DNA of 64,000 bases from Macrotis lagotis (GCF_037893015.1 NC_133661.1:189051991-189115990), one strand, 5' to 3'. Positions 1-12,017 are shown, numbered from the stretch's first letter. The notes: generated by a model from the sequence alone, not told the origin. Translations and numbers: made by a program.

Positions 1-2125
1 ATTGCCCAAGTGGAAGCAGGAGTACTGGGGTACTCCCTATTTTCCCACTACTAGGATAGAGGGGAATACTTATGTTCATACACAGATAAGAGGTCAAGAG
101 AGCCTCTCATAACATTTTGAAGGAATTGAGGTCACTGAATGTGGTGGGGGGGGTCCATGAAAACAACTGCCAAAAAAACTCAAATGTTTGAGAAAGTGCA
201 TCCTCCACCATGGAAGCACAGTTCCACTTTACAAAAGAGTTAAAATTAAGTCAAAGACTGGGGAAATAAGCAAAGAATAGAAAAAAAATCTGATTATAGA
301 AAAATTACTTTGATCCCACAGATCAAAATACACATTGAGAAGATAACAAAATCAAAGCTTTTGTATCTAAAGCCTCCAAGAAAAATAGCAATTTTCCCCA
401 GTCTATGGAAGAGCTCAAAAAAGATTTGGAAAATCAAGTAAGGGAGGTAGAAGAAAAACTGGGAAGAAAAAAATGAGAGTCAAGCATATAAATCAAGAAA
501 ACCAAGTAAACAATTTGGTGAAGGAGATACAAAAACACTGAAGAAGATAACCTTTTAAAAACCAACTTGGGTCATGGTAAAAGCAGTACAAAAGCTTAAT
601 GAATTAAAAAGCAGAATTGGAGAGGTGGAAAAGGAGATTAAGAAGCTCTCTATAGTAAATATTTCTTTCAAATGTTGAATGGAACTAAGGGAAGCTGATG
701 ATTTTGTGAGAAATCAAGAAACAAACAAAAAGAGAATGTAAAACTAGAAGAAAATGAGTAATATCTCATTGGGCAAACAACTGACCTGGAAAACAAATGC
801 GCAAGAGATAATTTAAAAATTATTAGATTACATGAGTGTTTTGACCAGGAAAGGGTGCCTATACTTCAGTTTTCAATAAATTCCCCAGGAAAATCATCCT
901 GATATCCTAGAAACAGAGGATAAAAATAGAAATTCATGGAATCTGCTGATCATCACCTGAAAGAGATATCAAAATAAAAACTCCCAGAAATTATTATAGT
1001 CAAATTGCAGAACTCCCAGGTTAAGAAGAAAATAATACATTCAGCCAGAAAGATAAAGTTCAAATATCATTAAGCTACAATAAGGATTGCATAGGATATA
1101 GTAGCTTCTGCCTTAAGGCTCATGGTACTTGGAATATGATATTCTGGAAGGCAAAAGAGCTTGGATTTCCACCAGCAATCAACAACTCAGAAAAAGTGAA
1201 CATCCTTTTTCAGGGGAAAACATGGATGATCAACGAAATAGAGGACATTCAAACTTCCCTATTGAAATCACCAGAGTTGAACAGAAAGTTCGATCTCCAA
1301 GTACAGGACTCAGATGAAGGATAGAAAAGGTGGCAGGGCAAATTAAGGGATATTTAAAGATGTAGAACTTCTTGTCTTCCTGGAATGGAAGATGATATTG
1401 ATAACTCTTATGATTCTTCTCATCTTTTAGATTAATGAAAAGGAGCATATACAGGTAATATATAGGAGAGAGCTGAATATGATAGCATAATATATTATAA
1501 AAATGGGGTTAATGGGTGATAAAGCAATGAGAGAAAGCACTGAGAGAAAGAGAAAGGAAAGATAGGATGGACTAATTTAATTTTACATAAAAGAGGCAAG
1601 AAAATATTTTGCAATGGGGTGGAACAGGAGAAGGTGAAGAGGAATGAATGAACCTTCACTCTCATCTGAATTGGCTCAGAGAAGAAACAACACACACACT
1701 CAACTTGTTCTAGAAATCTATATTATCTTAGAGGAAACTAGGAGAGAAAAGGGCGGGGAGAAAAAGAAGTGGGGGAGGAGGCCTGTATATGATAGAAGAG
1801 AGAGTAGTCAAAAACAAAGTAATTTTGTGGAGGGACAGCGTGAAAGAATAGAATGAAAAGACTAAATTCTGGAGGGAAGGAATAGGATGGAGGAAAATAT
1901 AGTAACAAGAGCAACTGCAGGGAAAAATATTGAAGCAATTTCTCTATAGATTTATGATGAAGAATGCTATCATCCCAAGGGTAGAACTTATGTCATCTGA
2001 ATACAGACTTCTCTCACCTTTATTTTTCTTGGACTTTTTCTTTGTGGGGGTGGATGGGATTATACTTAATTTTACAAGGAGATTATTATAATGTGAAAAA
2101 ATAAATAGAAAAGCTTTCCTTCTCT
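1..2125 (+). mobile_element. HAL1-like (ORF1-only LINE) element, copy A; 5' end cut by window edge
   Basis: This is a decayed non-LTR retroelement: the end of a 5' UTR, ORF1 (about 290-1320) and about 800 bp of 3' noncoding DNA ending in an A-rich tail near 2100-2125. The ORF1 reading shows ENYFDPTDQN, then a coiled-coil stretch (SMEELKKDLENQVREVEEKLG), and a C-terminal piece (ELNRKF, around 1275-1290) typical of L1 ORF1p. It is broken by many stops and frameshifts. The 3' noncoding part (about 1340-2125) aligns in reverse complement with 16215-17620, 48630-50080 and 51945-52528, so one 3' terminus is shared by all of them. No ORF2 lies between ORF1 and this tail. The same insertion is present at 37960-40045 in the duplicated copy, so it predates the duplication. 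Confidence 0.72.
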
Positions 2126-2640
2126 ACAGGGAAATGGGAGGGGGTAAGGAAGGAAAAGGGAAGAAGCGAGTCATAAAAGGGAAGGCTAACATATAAGTGA
2201 AAATAAACTGAACATTACAAGTTTAAAGAAAAGTTAAAGGGGAAGGGGAGTAATTATTGGCGAGGAGGAATAATAGGAAAGGAAAGGGAAAAGTATAAAT
2301 GGGGAAAGATAGCATGGAAAAAACAAAGAATTACTAACCTTAACTGCAATTGTAAATGGAATGAACTATTAACCAATGCATATGTCCATTGATTGGAAAA
2401 TGGCCAAATAAATTTTGTGAATGAATGCTAGAGAAAAATGTGGCAAAAGAAATAATAAACTTGAAGAAAATACAGAAATTTTTAAAGTATTTCAGGAATT
2501 GATGAAAAGAAAATTATGCTGAACCAGGAAAATAAAACCTGCAATAATAAAGCCTTTAAATGGAAACAACAATAGCAATAAATAAAACTATGCTGTGAAA
2601 TTAAAAAAAATATCAAAGACCCCAAATAGGTGATGATAGA
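2126..2640 (+). mobile_element. Internally deleted L1 fragment (spacer, start of ORF2, end of ORF2)
   Basis: A purine-rich stretch (2126-2330) matches the spacer that precedes ORF2 in the better L1 copies of this window. Around 2345-2366 the sequence gtaaatggaatgaac encodes the VNGMN of the L1 endonuclease start. It then jumps to sequence resembling the end of ORF2 and the 3' UTR (WKMAK near 2395; A-rich end near 2600). The same deletion junction is present at about 40290 in the duplicate. It could be the tail of the preceding element or a separate L1; I cannot decide which. Confidence 0.5.
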
Positions 2641-3134
2641 AGCTATATTTCTTCACTTTTTAATATGGAATCAGGAATGAGGCATAGAGTTGAGCAGAGT
2701 TTAATTTAAAACATAACAATAGAATCTTTTCAATGTTTTGAATTTTTTTCTCTTCCTGTTTTAAATTCCTGGTTTTAAGTAATATAGTTAAAAGATTAGG
2801 ATTTAAATACAGAGATAAAGCTAGGCAAACAAACAATAGAAATGAATACAATATATTTTGAAACTTAAATCCATATTGACAAAATATTCTTATTGCTAAC
2901 TTCTAAACCACCAAAATTTTTCCCATCTCAGTTGGTTAAAGTGTCATCAAGCACTATAGAACCAAGATGATCTCAGCTCTGCTTCATAGTTTTCTTTTTA
3001 ATTATCTAGGATTTTTGTGTCTTTCAGAATACTGTGTGTATAAGATTAATTTTTATTTGTAAAATATGTATACATATATAATTAGCCATTTAAACAGTTC
3101 TTCCCTAGTGTATTACAAATAATTTTATCATCAT
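2641..3134. other. Duplicated unique DNA downstream of the OR gene; no gene seen
   Basis: This AT-rich DNA lies between the L1 fragment and the OR stop codon and aligns with about 40561-41057 at roughly 90% identity by eye. On the minus strand an AATAAA hexamer near 3050 lies about 85 bp past the OR stop and is kept near 40980 in copy B, so it may be the polyadenylation signal of both genes. No other feature is recognisable. Confidence 0.5.
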
Positions 3135-4070
3135 TTAGAAGTGTGGCTTGGAGAAGATTTGCCAGTTTCTCAGTCTAACCATGGCTGCTTTCATCTCCTG
3201 ATTCCTCAAGCTATAGATAATTGGATTCAGCAGAGGAGTGATAACTGAGTAAAACACAGAAAAAAATTTGTCCAATGAATCATTACTATGTGGCCATGCA
3301 TAGACTATGATTAGTGACCCAAAGAAAAGAATTACCACTGTTATGTGAGCAGACAGTGTAGACAAAGCCTTAGACAGTCCTCTAGAGGAGCGATGCCATA
3401 CAGTAACTAATATAACAATATAGGAGACAAGCAAAAGAATGAAGGAGATCAGGGTAAGCAGTCCACTGAAAGCAACAACAAGTAATTCCAGGACAGATGT
3501 GTCAGTGCAAGCAAGTTTTAACACAAGGGGAAGGTCACAAAAAGCATCATCAATTACATTAGGGCCACAGAAGGGTAAACTCACCATAAATACCATCTGG
3601 CTCATGGTATGTACAAAGCCAACTGTCCATGACAACAGCACACTTCCTACCAGAATTCGATGATTCATGATAGTCGTGTAATGGAGGGGCTTACATATTG
3701 CAACATATCTGTCAACAGCCATCACTACGAGAAGACTCACCTCACTACCTCCTAAGAGATGAGCCAGAAATATTTGTGCCATGCAGCCCCAAAAGGAGAT
3801 GGTCTTCCTCTCCTTGAAGAAGTCTGTGATCATCTTAGGGACAGTTACCGTGGAAAAAATTATGTCAAGTAAAGAGAGATTGGCCAGGAGGAAGTACATG
3901 GGAGTTGAGTGCAGCTGGGAGTCAAAAGTCACCATAAGTATAATGAGACAGTTTCCAGCCAAGATTGATGTATAGGCCAGGAAGAAGATTACAAAAAAGA
4001 AAATCTCAAGCTCCCAAGAATTGGTTAGTCCCAACAAAATAAATTCATCTGGCATTGAGTTATTCTTCAT
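3135..4070 (-). CDS. Olfactory receptor, class II, family 4-like (copy A), intact
   Basis: A single-exon 311-codon open frame encodes a seven-transmembrane odorant receptor, expected in cilia of olfactory neurons coupled to G-olf. OR signatures are all present: NNS glycosylation site at 3-5, GN in TM1 (39-40), LHSTPMYF (53-60), TM3 cysteine C96, MAVDRYVAICKPLH (117-130), extracellular-loop cysteines C168, C178 and C188, SY in TM5 (216-217), KALSTLSAH at the start of TM6 (234-242) and PLLNPIIYSLRN in TM7 (279-290). The GGSE-(x)n-MAVDRYVAICKPLHY context and CGPN...FCDLP loop suit mammalian OR4. The ATG at 4070 is chosen because an in-frame TAG lies three codons upstream and the length is typical. 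No stop or frameshift is seen. The exact OR4 subfamily is not assigned. Upstream noncoding exons and the promoter are not identifiable. Confidence 0.96.
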   Translation of the reverse strand: MKNNSMPDEFILLGLTNSWELEIFFFVIFFLAYTSILAGNCLIILMVTFDSQLHSTPMYFLLANLSLLDIIFSTVTVPKMITDFFKERKTISFWGCMAQIFLAHLLGGSEVSLLVVMAVDRYVAICKPLHYTTIMNHRILVGSVLLSWTVGFVHTMSQMVFMVSLPFCGPNVIDDAFCDLPLVLKLACTDTSVLELLVVAFSGLLTLISFILLLVSYIVILVTVWHRSSRGLSKALSTLSAHITVVILFFGSLIIVYAWPHSNDSLDKFFSVFYSVITPLLNPIIYSLRNQEMKAAMVRLRNWQIFSKPHF

Positions 4071-5069
4071 CTTCAGCTACTTGATAGATAGAATTCAAAC
4101 ATCCAGAAGTTCTCCGTAAGAAAGTCAATCTGAAAATACTTTTAAGTTTAGTTGAATATTTTTACCATATTGAAATAGGTAACTATTATTATATATCAAA
4201 ACAATTTATATTGAATGCTAAGAACTACTTGGTACACATTTTGCAAGATATTTGATCTCTCAAAACTCATTTCCTCAGCAATAAAATCGAAAAAAATAAA
4301 GTTACCTTTCTTAGCATTGAGAAAATCTATTAAGAAAATTGCAATACCTTTAGTGTTTGATAAATAATATGTGTTAATAAATGCTTCTTCAATTGTATGT
4401 TTTTCCATTCTTGTCTCCGTGCTGTCAGACAAAAAGTAATTTTTCAAAAACATAAACTATGTTGAATTCAATATTAATTAATTATCCAACTAATGCCTCT
4501 GTTGGCATGATTGATATACACTTTTTTAAGGTTTTATAATATTCTATAAATAATATACTTGCCTAAAACAGACATGAGATACTTTGGTTGACACAGATTT
4601 TCAGTTGTGCTCAAATTAGCTCCATGGGCATTGTTGACTTGTGTGTGTTCCTCTCAACTAAAGAATTGTTAATTTCCCTCCCTATCTATTCCCTTACAAA
4701 TTCCTGTTGGTTTTAACTTTGAAATGTCCCTTGTATCGGTCTCCACTCATACAACAATTTAACTTTATACAAGATATCATTACCTTTCACTTTGAAAAAT
4801 ATTTGTTGAACTGAATTGCATTATTTTTAAAATGCTCTGTATTATGTCATTGATATAATTCATTTCCAGCTGTAATCATTTTTGTCATATCCTGCAAAAA
4901 ATGCAAAAAAGTCTAAGTACCAGGAAATATGACTAAATTACCCTGGCTATATACATTCTAGTACCTTCTGCAAGGGGAATATTTGTACCATATATAGTGT
5001 GTTAGCCTGTTGCTGGTTTATTTTCCAGTGCTCTTTCTAATTCTCTCTCCATTCTCTGTTTTGACTTCA

Positions 5070-5135
<66 letters not shown>

Positions 5136-5794
5136 CATCCATTAGGTTTCTTCTGAGCTCCAATTCCATATTTCTATCAGAAAACTGGCTATTTCATTTT
5201 AATATAATTCAATTTAAATTTATTGAATTTATAGATTTATGTCATAACAGTACAATGAAAGGTTACTTACACTTGAAACTTAATATCTACTATGTGTAAC
5301 ATACTATTCCTTTCAAAAAGACAGTAAAATTATCATGTAAATTTTTTTGTTGTAATTGCCCTCTTATGACTGCCATTAGACACAAATAGTTATATGAGTA
5401 AAATTATTCTATACATATTACTATTTATCAGCTCTTTTCCCCTGGAGGCACATGTCTTTCTTCATATTTCCTATATCTTACAAAATTATCTCTGAAGCAC
5501 CTGAAACTCAACTTCTCCAAAGACATGCCAAACAAAACTATATCTTACAAATAGCACGCTATATGTACTATAACCAATTCTGAAGTTATAAAGATGAAAT
5601 ACAACTAAGACCTTTCCTATCAGGAATCTGGATGTTAAAGCAGAGGAAATGAGCACAGAAAATAGAAAAAAATGATTCTCTATTTTCTGATTTTATCATG
5701 AATAGTTTGCCTTTGTACTTTTGATCAACTTATTTTCGTTGCTAGAAATATCCTTTACAAAATATCACTAAACGTATTGCTCATAAATAGGCTT
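4071..5794. other. Upstream flank of OR copy A; duplicated, no gene
   Basis: AT-rich noncoding DNA aligns with 41994-43745 of copy B with many small indels. It should hold the OR promoter and noncoding 5' exon, but I cannot place either. Short near-identical blocks survive, for example around 4375-4393 and 4793-4820 (matching about 42296-42315 and 42703-42730). The only repeat is the AT run listed separately. Confidence 0.5.
5078..5133. repeat. (AT)n microsatellite
   Basis: About 28 pure AT units. The equivalent position in copy B (about 43005) has no AT run, so the expansion followed the duplication. Confidence 0.95.
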
Positions 5795-6012
5795 GACAGA
5801 TGGCATATTGGATAGGGTGAAGGACAAGATGTGAAGATCTATATTCAAAGTGAACTTCAGAAACTTGCTGTCTGTGTCACCAAGAGCAAGTCATTCTTCC
5901 TCTGACTCAGAATTCTAACTATAAGTTGAGGATAATAACACTAGCTTGCTGGTTATTGTGAGGATCAAATAAGATCATATTTCTAAAGCACCCAGAACAT
6001 AGTAGAGGCCAT
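5795..6012 (+). repeat. MIR (ancient CORE-SINE), copy A
   Basis: The order of landmarks is that of MIR: a left part around agatggcatattggatagg, then ccaagagcaagtcattcttcctc, then gaggataataacacta, then gtgaggatcaaataagat and a cccagaacatagtagag end. It is shared with 43745-43975, so it predates the duplication, as expected for MIR. Confidence 0.75.
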
Positions 6013-6442
6013 ATCTTTTCCATACCCCTATTACTTTCTCCCATATAATATCCTCAGGAAACCAGAATGAAGTGCTACTAATTTTCACTCTTCTTTATTT
6101 TACCTTCCTTTAATCTCAGTTCAATAACAGGGAAATTCCAGATAGTTCTACTTTCTAATTATCACTTGCACCTTAATTAATCCTAACTTAATTCAAACAT
6201 TAAACAATTTTCCCATGAGGAATGTTTGTTAATGCAATTGAAAGAAATAAAAATGAACTATTTAAATGAATTTGTTAGTTATTTATTCTATTCATTCCCA
6301 TCTCCATTTCAGTCTACTGGTACTTACCAAATTAATCTTCTTAACTAGCAGGAGTGAGTAGGTTATTCCAAGGCTCAAATACACTCTAGTTCATTCAGGT
6401 TGCAAGTATAATAAGATATAAGCTTCAAAACATTGCATTAAA

Positions 6443-6445
<3 letters not shown>
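6013..6445. other. Duplicated noncoding DNA, nothing recognised
   Basis: This aligns with about 43976-44415 of copy B. No coding frame or repeat signature is visible. Confidence 0.4.

Positions 6446-6498
<53 letters not shown>
6446..6498. repeat. (TA)n microsatellite
   Basis: About 26 TA units. Copy B at about 44415-44435 has only a short tgtatatat at this place, so the expansion is specific to copy A. Confidence 0.95.
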
Positions 6499-6499
<1 letters not shown>

Positions 6500-6708
6500 A
6501 CAATTATTATTGTACTGATCTCAATTTACCATCTTCTACCTCCGAGTATTTCCTTAGGCTCTCTGAAACAACAAATCATATTGTTTCATCATTTTTGCCT
6601 TTTCTAAACAGGTTCTTTGCCACTTTTCTCACAAAACTTATGATTTATCCAAGTAAAAGTGATTTTCTCCACATCATGTTTTATTTTTCAATGTATTATC
6701 CACATCAA

Positions 6709-6874
6709 TTTTTTTTTATTTGTTTGTTTTTAGGATTTTACAAGGCAATGGGGTTAAGTGGCTTGTCCAAGGCCACACAGCTAGGTAATTATTAAGTGTC
6801 TGACATCTGATTTGAAACCAGGTTCTCCTGATTCCAAGGCTGGTGCTTTATCCACTAGACTACCTACCCGACCC
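6709..6874 (-). mobile_element. Marsupial tRNA-derived SINE with TSD
   Basis: The T-rich head (A-tail in sense) is followed by caaggcaatggggttaagtg, the CORE-like part and ccactagactacctacccg. The flanking 9-bp direct repeat ccacatcaa occurs at 6700-6708 and 6875-6883. Copy B has an uninterrupted empty site near 44640-44650, so this inserted after the duplication. Confidence 0.93.
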
Positions 6875-6883
6875 CCACATCAA

Positions 6884-7454
6884 GTTTTACAATCCAAGCT
6901 TGAAGATTTGTTTTTTCACATGAGAAGGAGCCTGCTGTAGCAATAAGAACACACAAAAATGAAATTGAACCTTTGCTTCTTTTAACAAATGAATGGGCAA
7001 CATCAATTTACTTGTTTGTTTTTTAACTTTTGTACATGTAAAATGGCAATCCTAATGTTTATAGTGACTGCTTCACAGAATATTAGGGAAAGATAATTAT
7101 TACAAGGGAAACTCCTGGAAACCTTAAAACACTGTAGATTGTTATTATTATTATTATCATTATTGTTTTATTATTTGTTATTATTATTTTTATTGTTTGT
7201 AATAGGCCTTTTCCATGTGATTAACACTTCTAAACCACCTTTTCCATACCCTTTTTCATCTTTAATATTTATTAGTTTTCTTATAACAACCTCCATTACC
7301 AAGAAGAGTGTCAAGAACATAGAATAAAACTCATATGATCTTGCATAGCTGAACGTAAATTTGCTGATTTGATCAAGAAAATGAACTCTGAAAGTATAGA
7401 ACCTGGGAATGCTTAATGAGGTTCTGGCTAAAAATTCTCTAACTTTATAAAATC
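6884..7454. other. Duplicated noncoding DNA with a short TTA-rich run
   Basis: This aligns with about 44650-45205. It holds a degenerate (TTA/TTG)n stretch at 7139-7200, with only a short remnant in copy B (about 44920-44960). No gene. Confidence 0.5.
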
Positions 7455-7580
7455 ATAGATATTCAAGAAGAGTTATAATATACCACTGAGACCATCATTC
7501 ACTAACTTGTTTTTAAAGATGAGGAAATTGAGACCTGGAGAAATTGTTACATTCATTATTTATGAATGTAAGTAGAAAAA
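7455..7580 (+). repeat. Possible old MIR-class SINE fragment
   Basis: The string aaagatgaggaaattgagac followed by ctggaga matches the conserved block of MIR-type SINEs (gatgaggaaactgaggc). It is shared with about 45225-45330 of copy B. Family assignment is tentative. Confidence 0.4.
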
Positions 7581-8660
7581 ATACATCTTTTCAATTCTAG
7601 TACAGAAATTCCAGTATATTAATATTACTCATTCTACCTACCAGTTCTAGAGAATGAACACAAGGAACATCCTTTTCAAAGAGATGTGAATACATTAAAA
7701 TTTTTATCTTTCTTCTTTTCCTATGTCTTCAGGAGGATGGGTTTTTATATACACTCAAGAAAGAAAAACATACTGGAATTAACTATCTGTAGTAATGCAT
7801 CTTAAATCAGAAGAGGTGTATCCCTTGAGAGTTAGTAGAGAATTACATTTTGTTTAGATTATTTTTACCTAAGATTCATGAGAAAAATTAGTTCCCTGGT
7901 CAATAAGTTATTGGGTGAATTTTACCAAAGTATACACTAATTACCCATTTGAACTTTCTTTAGAAAACATTCATTTGTACATCACATGGAAGAAGAAAGG
8001 GGCCACCAATAGAGCACAGATTACAATATAGAGATAGATAGCAATTTCAGTACATGTGTATCTTATTATATTCTTTCTTTCCTATCTCCCAACTATAATT
8101 TCTATTCTCCCCCAAAAATCTTAAAATTAAAATTGCATACCCAAGTGGTATAAGTCAAGCATGTGAGTTTCACAAAAACAATGACAAACTGGAAAGTAAC
8201 AGACAGTTTTGAGATAACCAATTCTCTCTGAGACAAAACTGGTCTCTCCTTTAAAGGAAATTTCTATTAAATGTTTGAGTCTTTTATATTTTACCAAGTG
8301 AATTGCATATGCTCCTCCAGGCAAATACCACTCTCCAAATGGACTGCTGCCTAACAATGCTAAATGTCCCAGAATATTCTTACATCTTTTATTTATATGT
8401 TTTCTATAATCTATAACATTTAGTTCAGGGAATAATTTCACTTCAATTCATGCAAGAGCTTTAGCTTAGACCTTTTTCCTTCAAACCATAATTCATATGA
8501 CCAAGTCCTGGAGAAATATAGATATTTTCCATAATCTTGATGACATCAATATTTTGTCCGTAGAACAACAGGTACTCAGAAGAAGGGAAGCAATTCAAAC
8601 TGTTTTTTAAACACTTTTTATATCTTTGAAAACCTAGCTCTCCTCTCTTCTACCTTTTCA
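7581..8660. other. Duplicated noncoding DNA, no gene
   Basis: This aligns with about 45331-46560 of copy B apart from the SINE at 46190-46325, whose empty site here is near 8390-8405. A 104-codon minus-strand open frame at 8127-8441 has no family resemblance and is not preserved in copy B. Confidence 0.5.
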
Positions 8661-8692
8661 ATTACTACACTGAAAAAGAAGAAAACAAAGAT

Positions 8693-8745
8693 TTGTGTGT
8701 GTGTATGTGTGTGTGTGTCTGTGTGTGTGTGTGTGTGTGTGTGTT
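8693..8745. repeat. (TG)n microsatellite
   Basis: A TG/GTGT run with one TATG and one TCTG interruption. It is absent from copy B. Confidence 0.93.
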
Positions 8746-8789
8746 TGCATAGTCTCAAGGTATATGGAGATAGAGATAGAGGTAGATAG

Positions 8790-9066
8790 GTGAGGATGTT
8801 TGCCCTTCATTCTTTATGAAGACCACGACATCAACGAGGTGATGCCATGACAAATACATGAATTGCATTTGAATAAGGGGATAGTGTGCTAAGTCACCAG
8901 TCATATTTTCCTCCATTCATCTGAGTTCAAAGGCAATATATGGATCAAGATGAAACCCTGGATGTGAGATAATCAGGGTTAAGTAACTTACCCAAGGCCA
9001 CACAGCTAGAAAGTGGCATGTGTCAGAGGCTGGATTTAAACTGCTGTCCTACTCACTCCAACAGCA
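8790..9066 (+). mobile_element. Second type of marsupial SINE (MIR-like 3' part)
   Basis: It begins near ttgcccttcattctttatga, continues through ccacgacatcaacgaggtgatgcc and gtcaccagtcatattttcct, and ends with a MIR-like ttaagtaacttacccaaggc block. It differs from the abundant tRNA-derived SINE of the window. I recognise the layout as a marsupial SINE but do not assign a Repbase name. The whole 8660-9540 block is missing in copy B. Confidence 0.6.
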
Positions 9067-9069
9067 TTG

Positions 9070-9310
9070 ACCAGATAGGTAGATAGATAGATACATGATG
9101 GATAGTTAGATGGATAGATAGATAGATACACAGACAGACTGACAGAAAGGAAGGAAGGAAGAAAGAAAGAAAGAAAGAAACAAACAAACAAACAAACAAA
9201 CAAACAAACAAACAAACAAAGAAACAAAGAAACAAAGGCAGAGGTGGATGGATGGATGGATGGATGGATGGATAGATGGATGGATGGATGGATAGATGGA
9301 TGGATGAATG
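9070..9310. repeat. Compound tetranucleotide microsatellite (GATA, GAAA, CAAA, TGGA)
   Basis: Four runs follow one another: GATA-type (about 9074-9136), GGAA/GAAA (about 9145-9180), CAAA (about 9180-9236) and TGGA (about 9245-9310). They give long low-complexity open frames on the minus strand (IHPS and FVCL repeats) that are not genes. The block directly follows the SINE and is absent from copy B. Confidence 0.95.
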
Positions 9311-10229
9311 AAAGGAAGATGGAATGCATGGATAGAAAGATATTCAACAACAAGAATATTGTTTTGAAAACCACATTCACTAAGTGATTTTGAGTATTAT
9401 AAATACTCAAATTATTTTCAATGATATATGAAGGTGCTGTCTCCATTCAGCAAAAGAATGGATAAATAGGAATAAGTAATTAAATGTTTCGCCTTTCTGT
9501 TTGTCTATGTATTTATGCCTAATGGTACTTATTTCTAGAGTTGATAAGTGGAGTAGAGAAAAGAGGAAAAAATAAAGTGATATGATAATTTTATTTTATA
9601 TTTAACTAAAATACAAAGTTGTACATAATGCATTTGGGATTTGATGTGCAGATGTGCACTCTTTTATATTCTACTATGCTTGTTTTAATTATTAAGTTCA
9701 TAATAAAAAATGTTTTTGTTGTATTTTTTAAGATTTTGTTTATTTTCCCATAATCTTACTTTCTTCCCCCCACTCTCCACAGAAGGCAACATGCCAGTCT
9801 TTACATTGTTTCCATGATATACATTTATCTACGTTGAATGTGATGAGAGAGAAACCATATTCTTAAGGAAGAAAAATAAAGTATAAGAGATAGCAAGATC
9901 AAACAATAAGATATCATGTTTCCCCCCCTTAAATTAAAGGTAATAGTCCTTGGTCTTTGTTCAAACTACACACTTATTTCTATGGATACAGTGGGCATTT
10001 TTCATTGAAGACAGCTGCATATAGTCCTGAATTGTTGCACTGATGAAATGAGCAAGCCCATCAAGGATGATCAACACTGCCATGTTGCTGTTGGGGTGTA
10101 CAAAGTTTTTCTGGTTTGGTTCATCTTTCTCAGTACCAGTTCATGCAAATCCTTCCATGATTCCATGAATTCCCATCCCTCCTGGTTTCTAATGGAACAA
10201 TAGTGTTACATGACATATATATATATAAC

Positions 10230-12017
10230 ACATTTTGTTAAACCATTCCCCAACTGAAGGACATTTATTGGATTTCCAAATTTTTGCCACCACAAACAGG
10301 GCTGCTATGAATATTTTTGTACAAAAGATATTTTACCCTATTTTGTTTTTTTCAAAAATTTATTTTTTTTGTTTTTACCTTTTTTTTCCATCATATCTTC
10401 AGGGTATAGACTCAGTAGTGGTATTGCTGGATCAAAGTATATGCACATTTTTTGTCCTTTGGGAAAAGTTCCAGACAATTCTCCAGAAAGTTAGGATGAG
10501 TTCACTGTTCCATCAACAATGTATTACCGTCCCATATTTTCCCACAATCCTTTCAACAATGATCATTGTTCTTTCTGGTCATATTGAGAATTCTGAGAGA
10601 TGTGAGGTAGTACCTCAGAGATACTTTAATTTGCATTTCTCTCATAAGTAATGATTTACAGAATTTTTGCATATGAGTATGGATAGCTTTGATTTCCTCA
10701 TCTGTAAATTGACTTTGCATATTATTTCACCATTAGTCAATTGGGGAATGACTTGTTTTAAAAAAAAATAGCCACAGTTCTCTGTATATTTTAGAAATTA
10801 ATCCTTTGTCAGAAATATTAGGTTGTATAAATTGTTTCTGAGTTTACTAAAGTTCTTTTGTTCTTGGTTACAATGGTATTGTCTGTGCAAAAGGTTTTTA
10901 ATTATTGTAATCAAAATCATCCAGTTTGTTGTTAGTTATGTTCTCCATCTCTTCCTTAGTCTTAAATTGCTTTCCTATCCATAGAACTGAGAGGTAAACT
11001 ACTCCTTGATATTCTAGTTTGCTTATAATATTATATTTTATGTCTAAATTCTGTATCCATTTTGATCTAATCTAAGTTTCATCCATACTAACTTCCAATT
11101 TTCCCAGCAATTTTTATTGAAGACACAGTTTTTATCCTAATAGCAGGATTCTTTGGTTTACCAAACAGCAGATTACTATACTCATTTCCTGCTATTGCAC
11201 CTAGTCAATTCGACTGGACCACCTCTCTATTTCTTAACCAATATCAGACAGCTTTGATGACTGATGCTTTGTAATATAATTTTAGATCTGGTAGGGCTAA
11301 CCACCTTCTTTTCCACTGTTTTTCATTGAATCCCTGGAATTTCTTGACTTTTTATTTCTCCATTTGAACTTACAATTTTTTCTAACTCAAATTATTTTTT
11401 GATTGGTAGGGCACAAATGATATAGATTAGTTTTGGTAGAATTGTCATTTTTATTATATTATCTCAATCTACCCTTCAGCAATTAATGTTTGCCCAGTTA
11501 TTTGAATTTGATTTTATTTGTGTTAGAAGTCTTTTGTAATTGTTTTCAAATAGTTGGAAATTCTCTAGGTCATGCCATCTGCAAAGAGTGGGCGTTTTTT
11601 CTCTTCCTTCCAAATTCTAATTCCTTCAATTTCTTTTTCTTTTCTTAGTGCTGAAGTATTTCTAATACAGTTTTGAATACTAGTGGTGATAATGGGCTTG
11701 TTTCACCCCTGATCTTATTGGGAATGCCTCTAGCCCATCCCCATGGAATATAATGCTTGTTTATTTTTCAGATAGATTCTGTTTATTATTCTAAGGAACA
11801 GTCCATCTATTCATACGCTTTCTAGTGTTTTTAGTTGGAATGGATGCTATATTTTGTCAAAAGCTTTTTTAGCATCTATTGATATAATCATATGATTTCT
11901 TATAGGTTTGTTGTTGATATAATTAATTATATTAACAATTTTCCTAATATTGAACCAACCCTGCATTGCTGGGATAAACCATACTTGGTCATAATGTATT
12001 ATCCTAGTGATTTGCTC
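10230..12017 (-). pseudogene. L1 ORF2 remnant (RT part to C-terminus)
   Basis: The reverse complement encodes the ORF2 C-terminal motifs (KIFIAALFVVAKNW type, near 10300) and RT sequence up to about 12017 (the tctattgatataatcatatg region encodes the IISIDxE RT motif). The frame is broken by several stops and indels, so no functional product is expected. Its 5' limit is the internal deletion of the parent L1. Confidence 0.75.

Noticed and set aside
3439-3663. Plus-strand open frames antisense to the OR genes (also 3781-3975, 41704-41898)
   Set aside because: They are mirror frames of the OR coding sequence; the OR motifs are on the minus strand.
8127-8441. 104-codon minus-strand frame
   Set aside because: It has no recognisable motif, its counterpart in copy B (about 45890-46370) is not open, and it lies in ordinary duplicated noncoding DNA.
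9036-9446. 136-codon minus-strand open frame with IHPS and FVCL repeats
   Set aside because: It is translation of GATA/CAAA/TGGA microsatellites, and it is absent from the paralogous copy.
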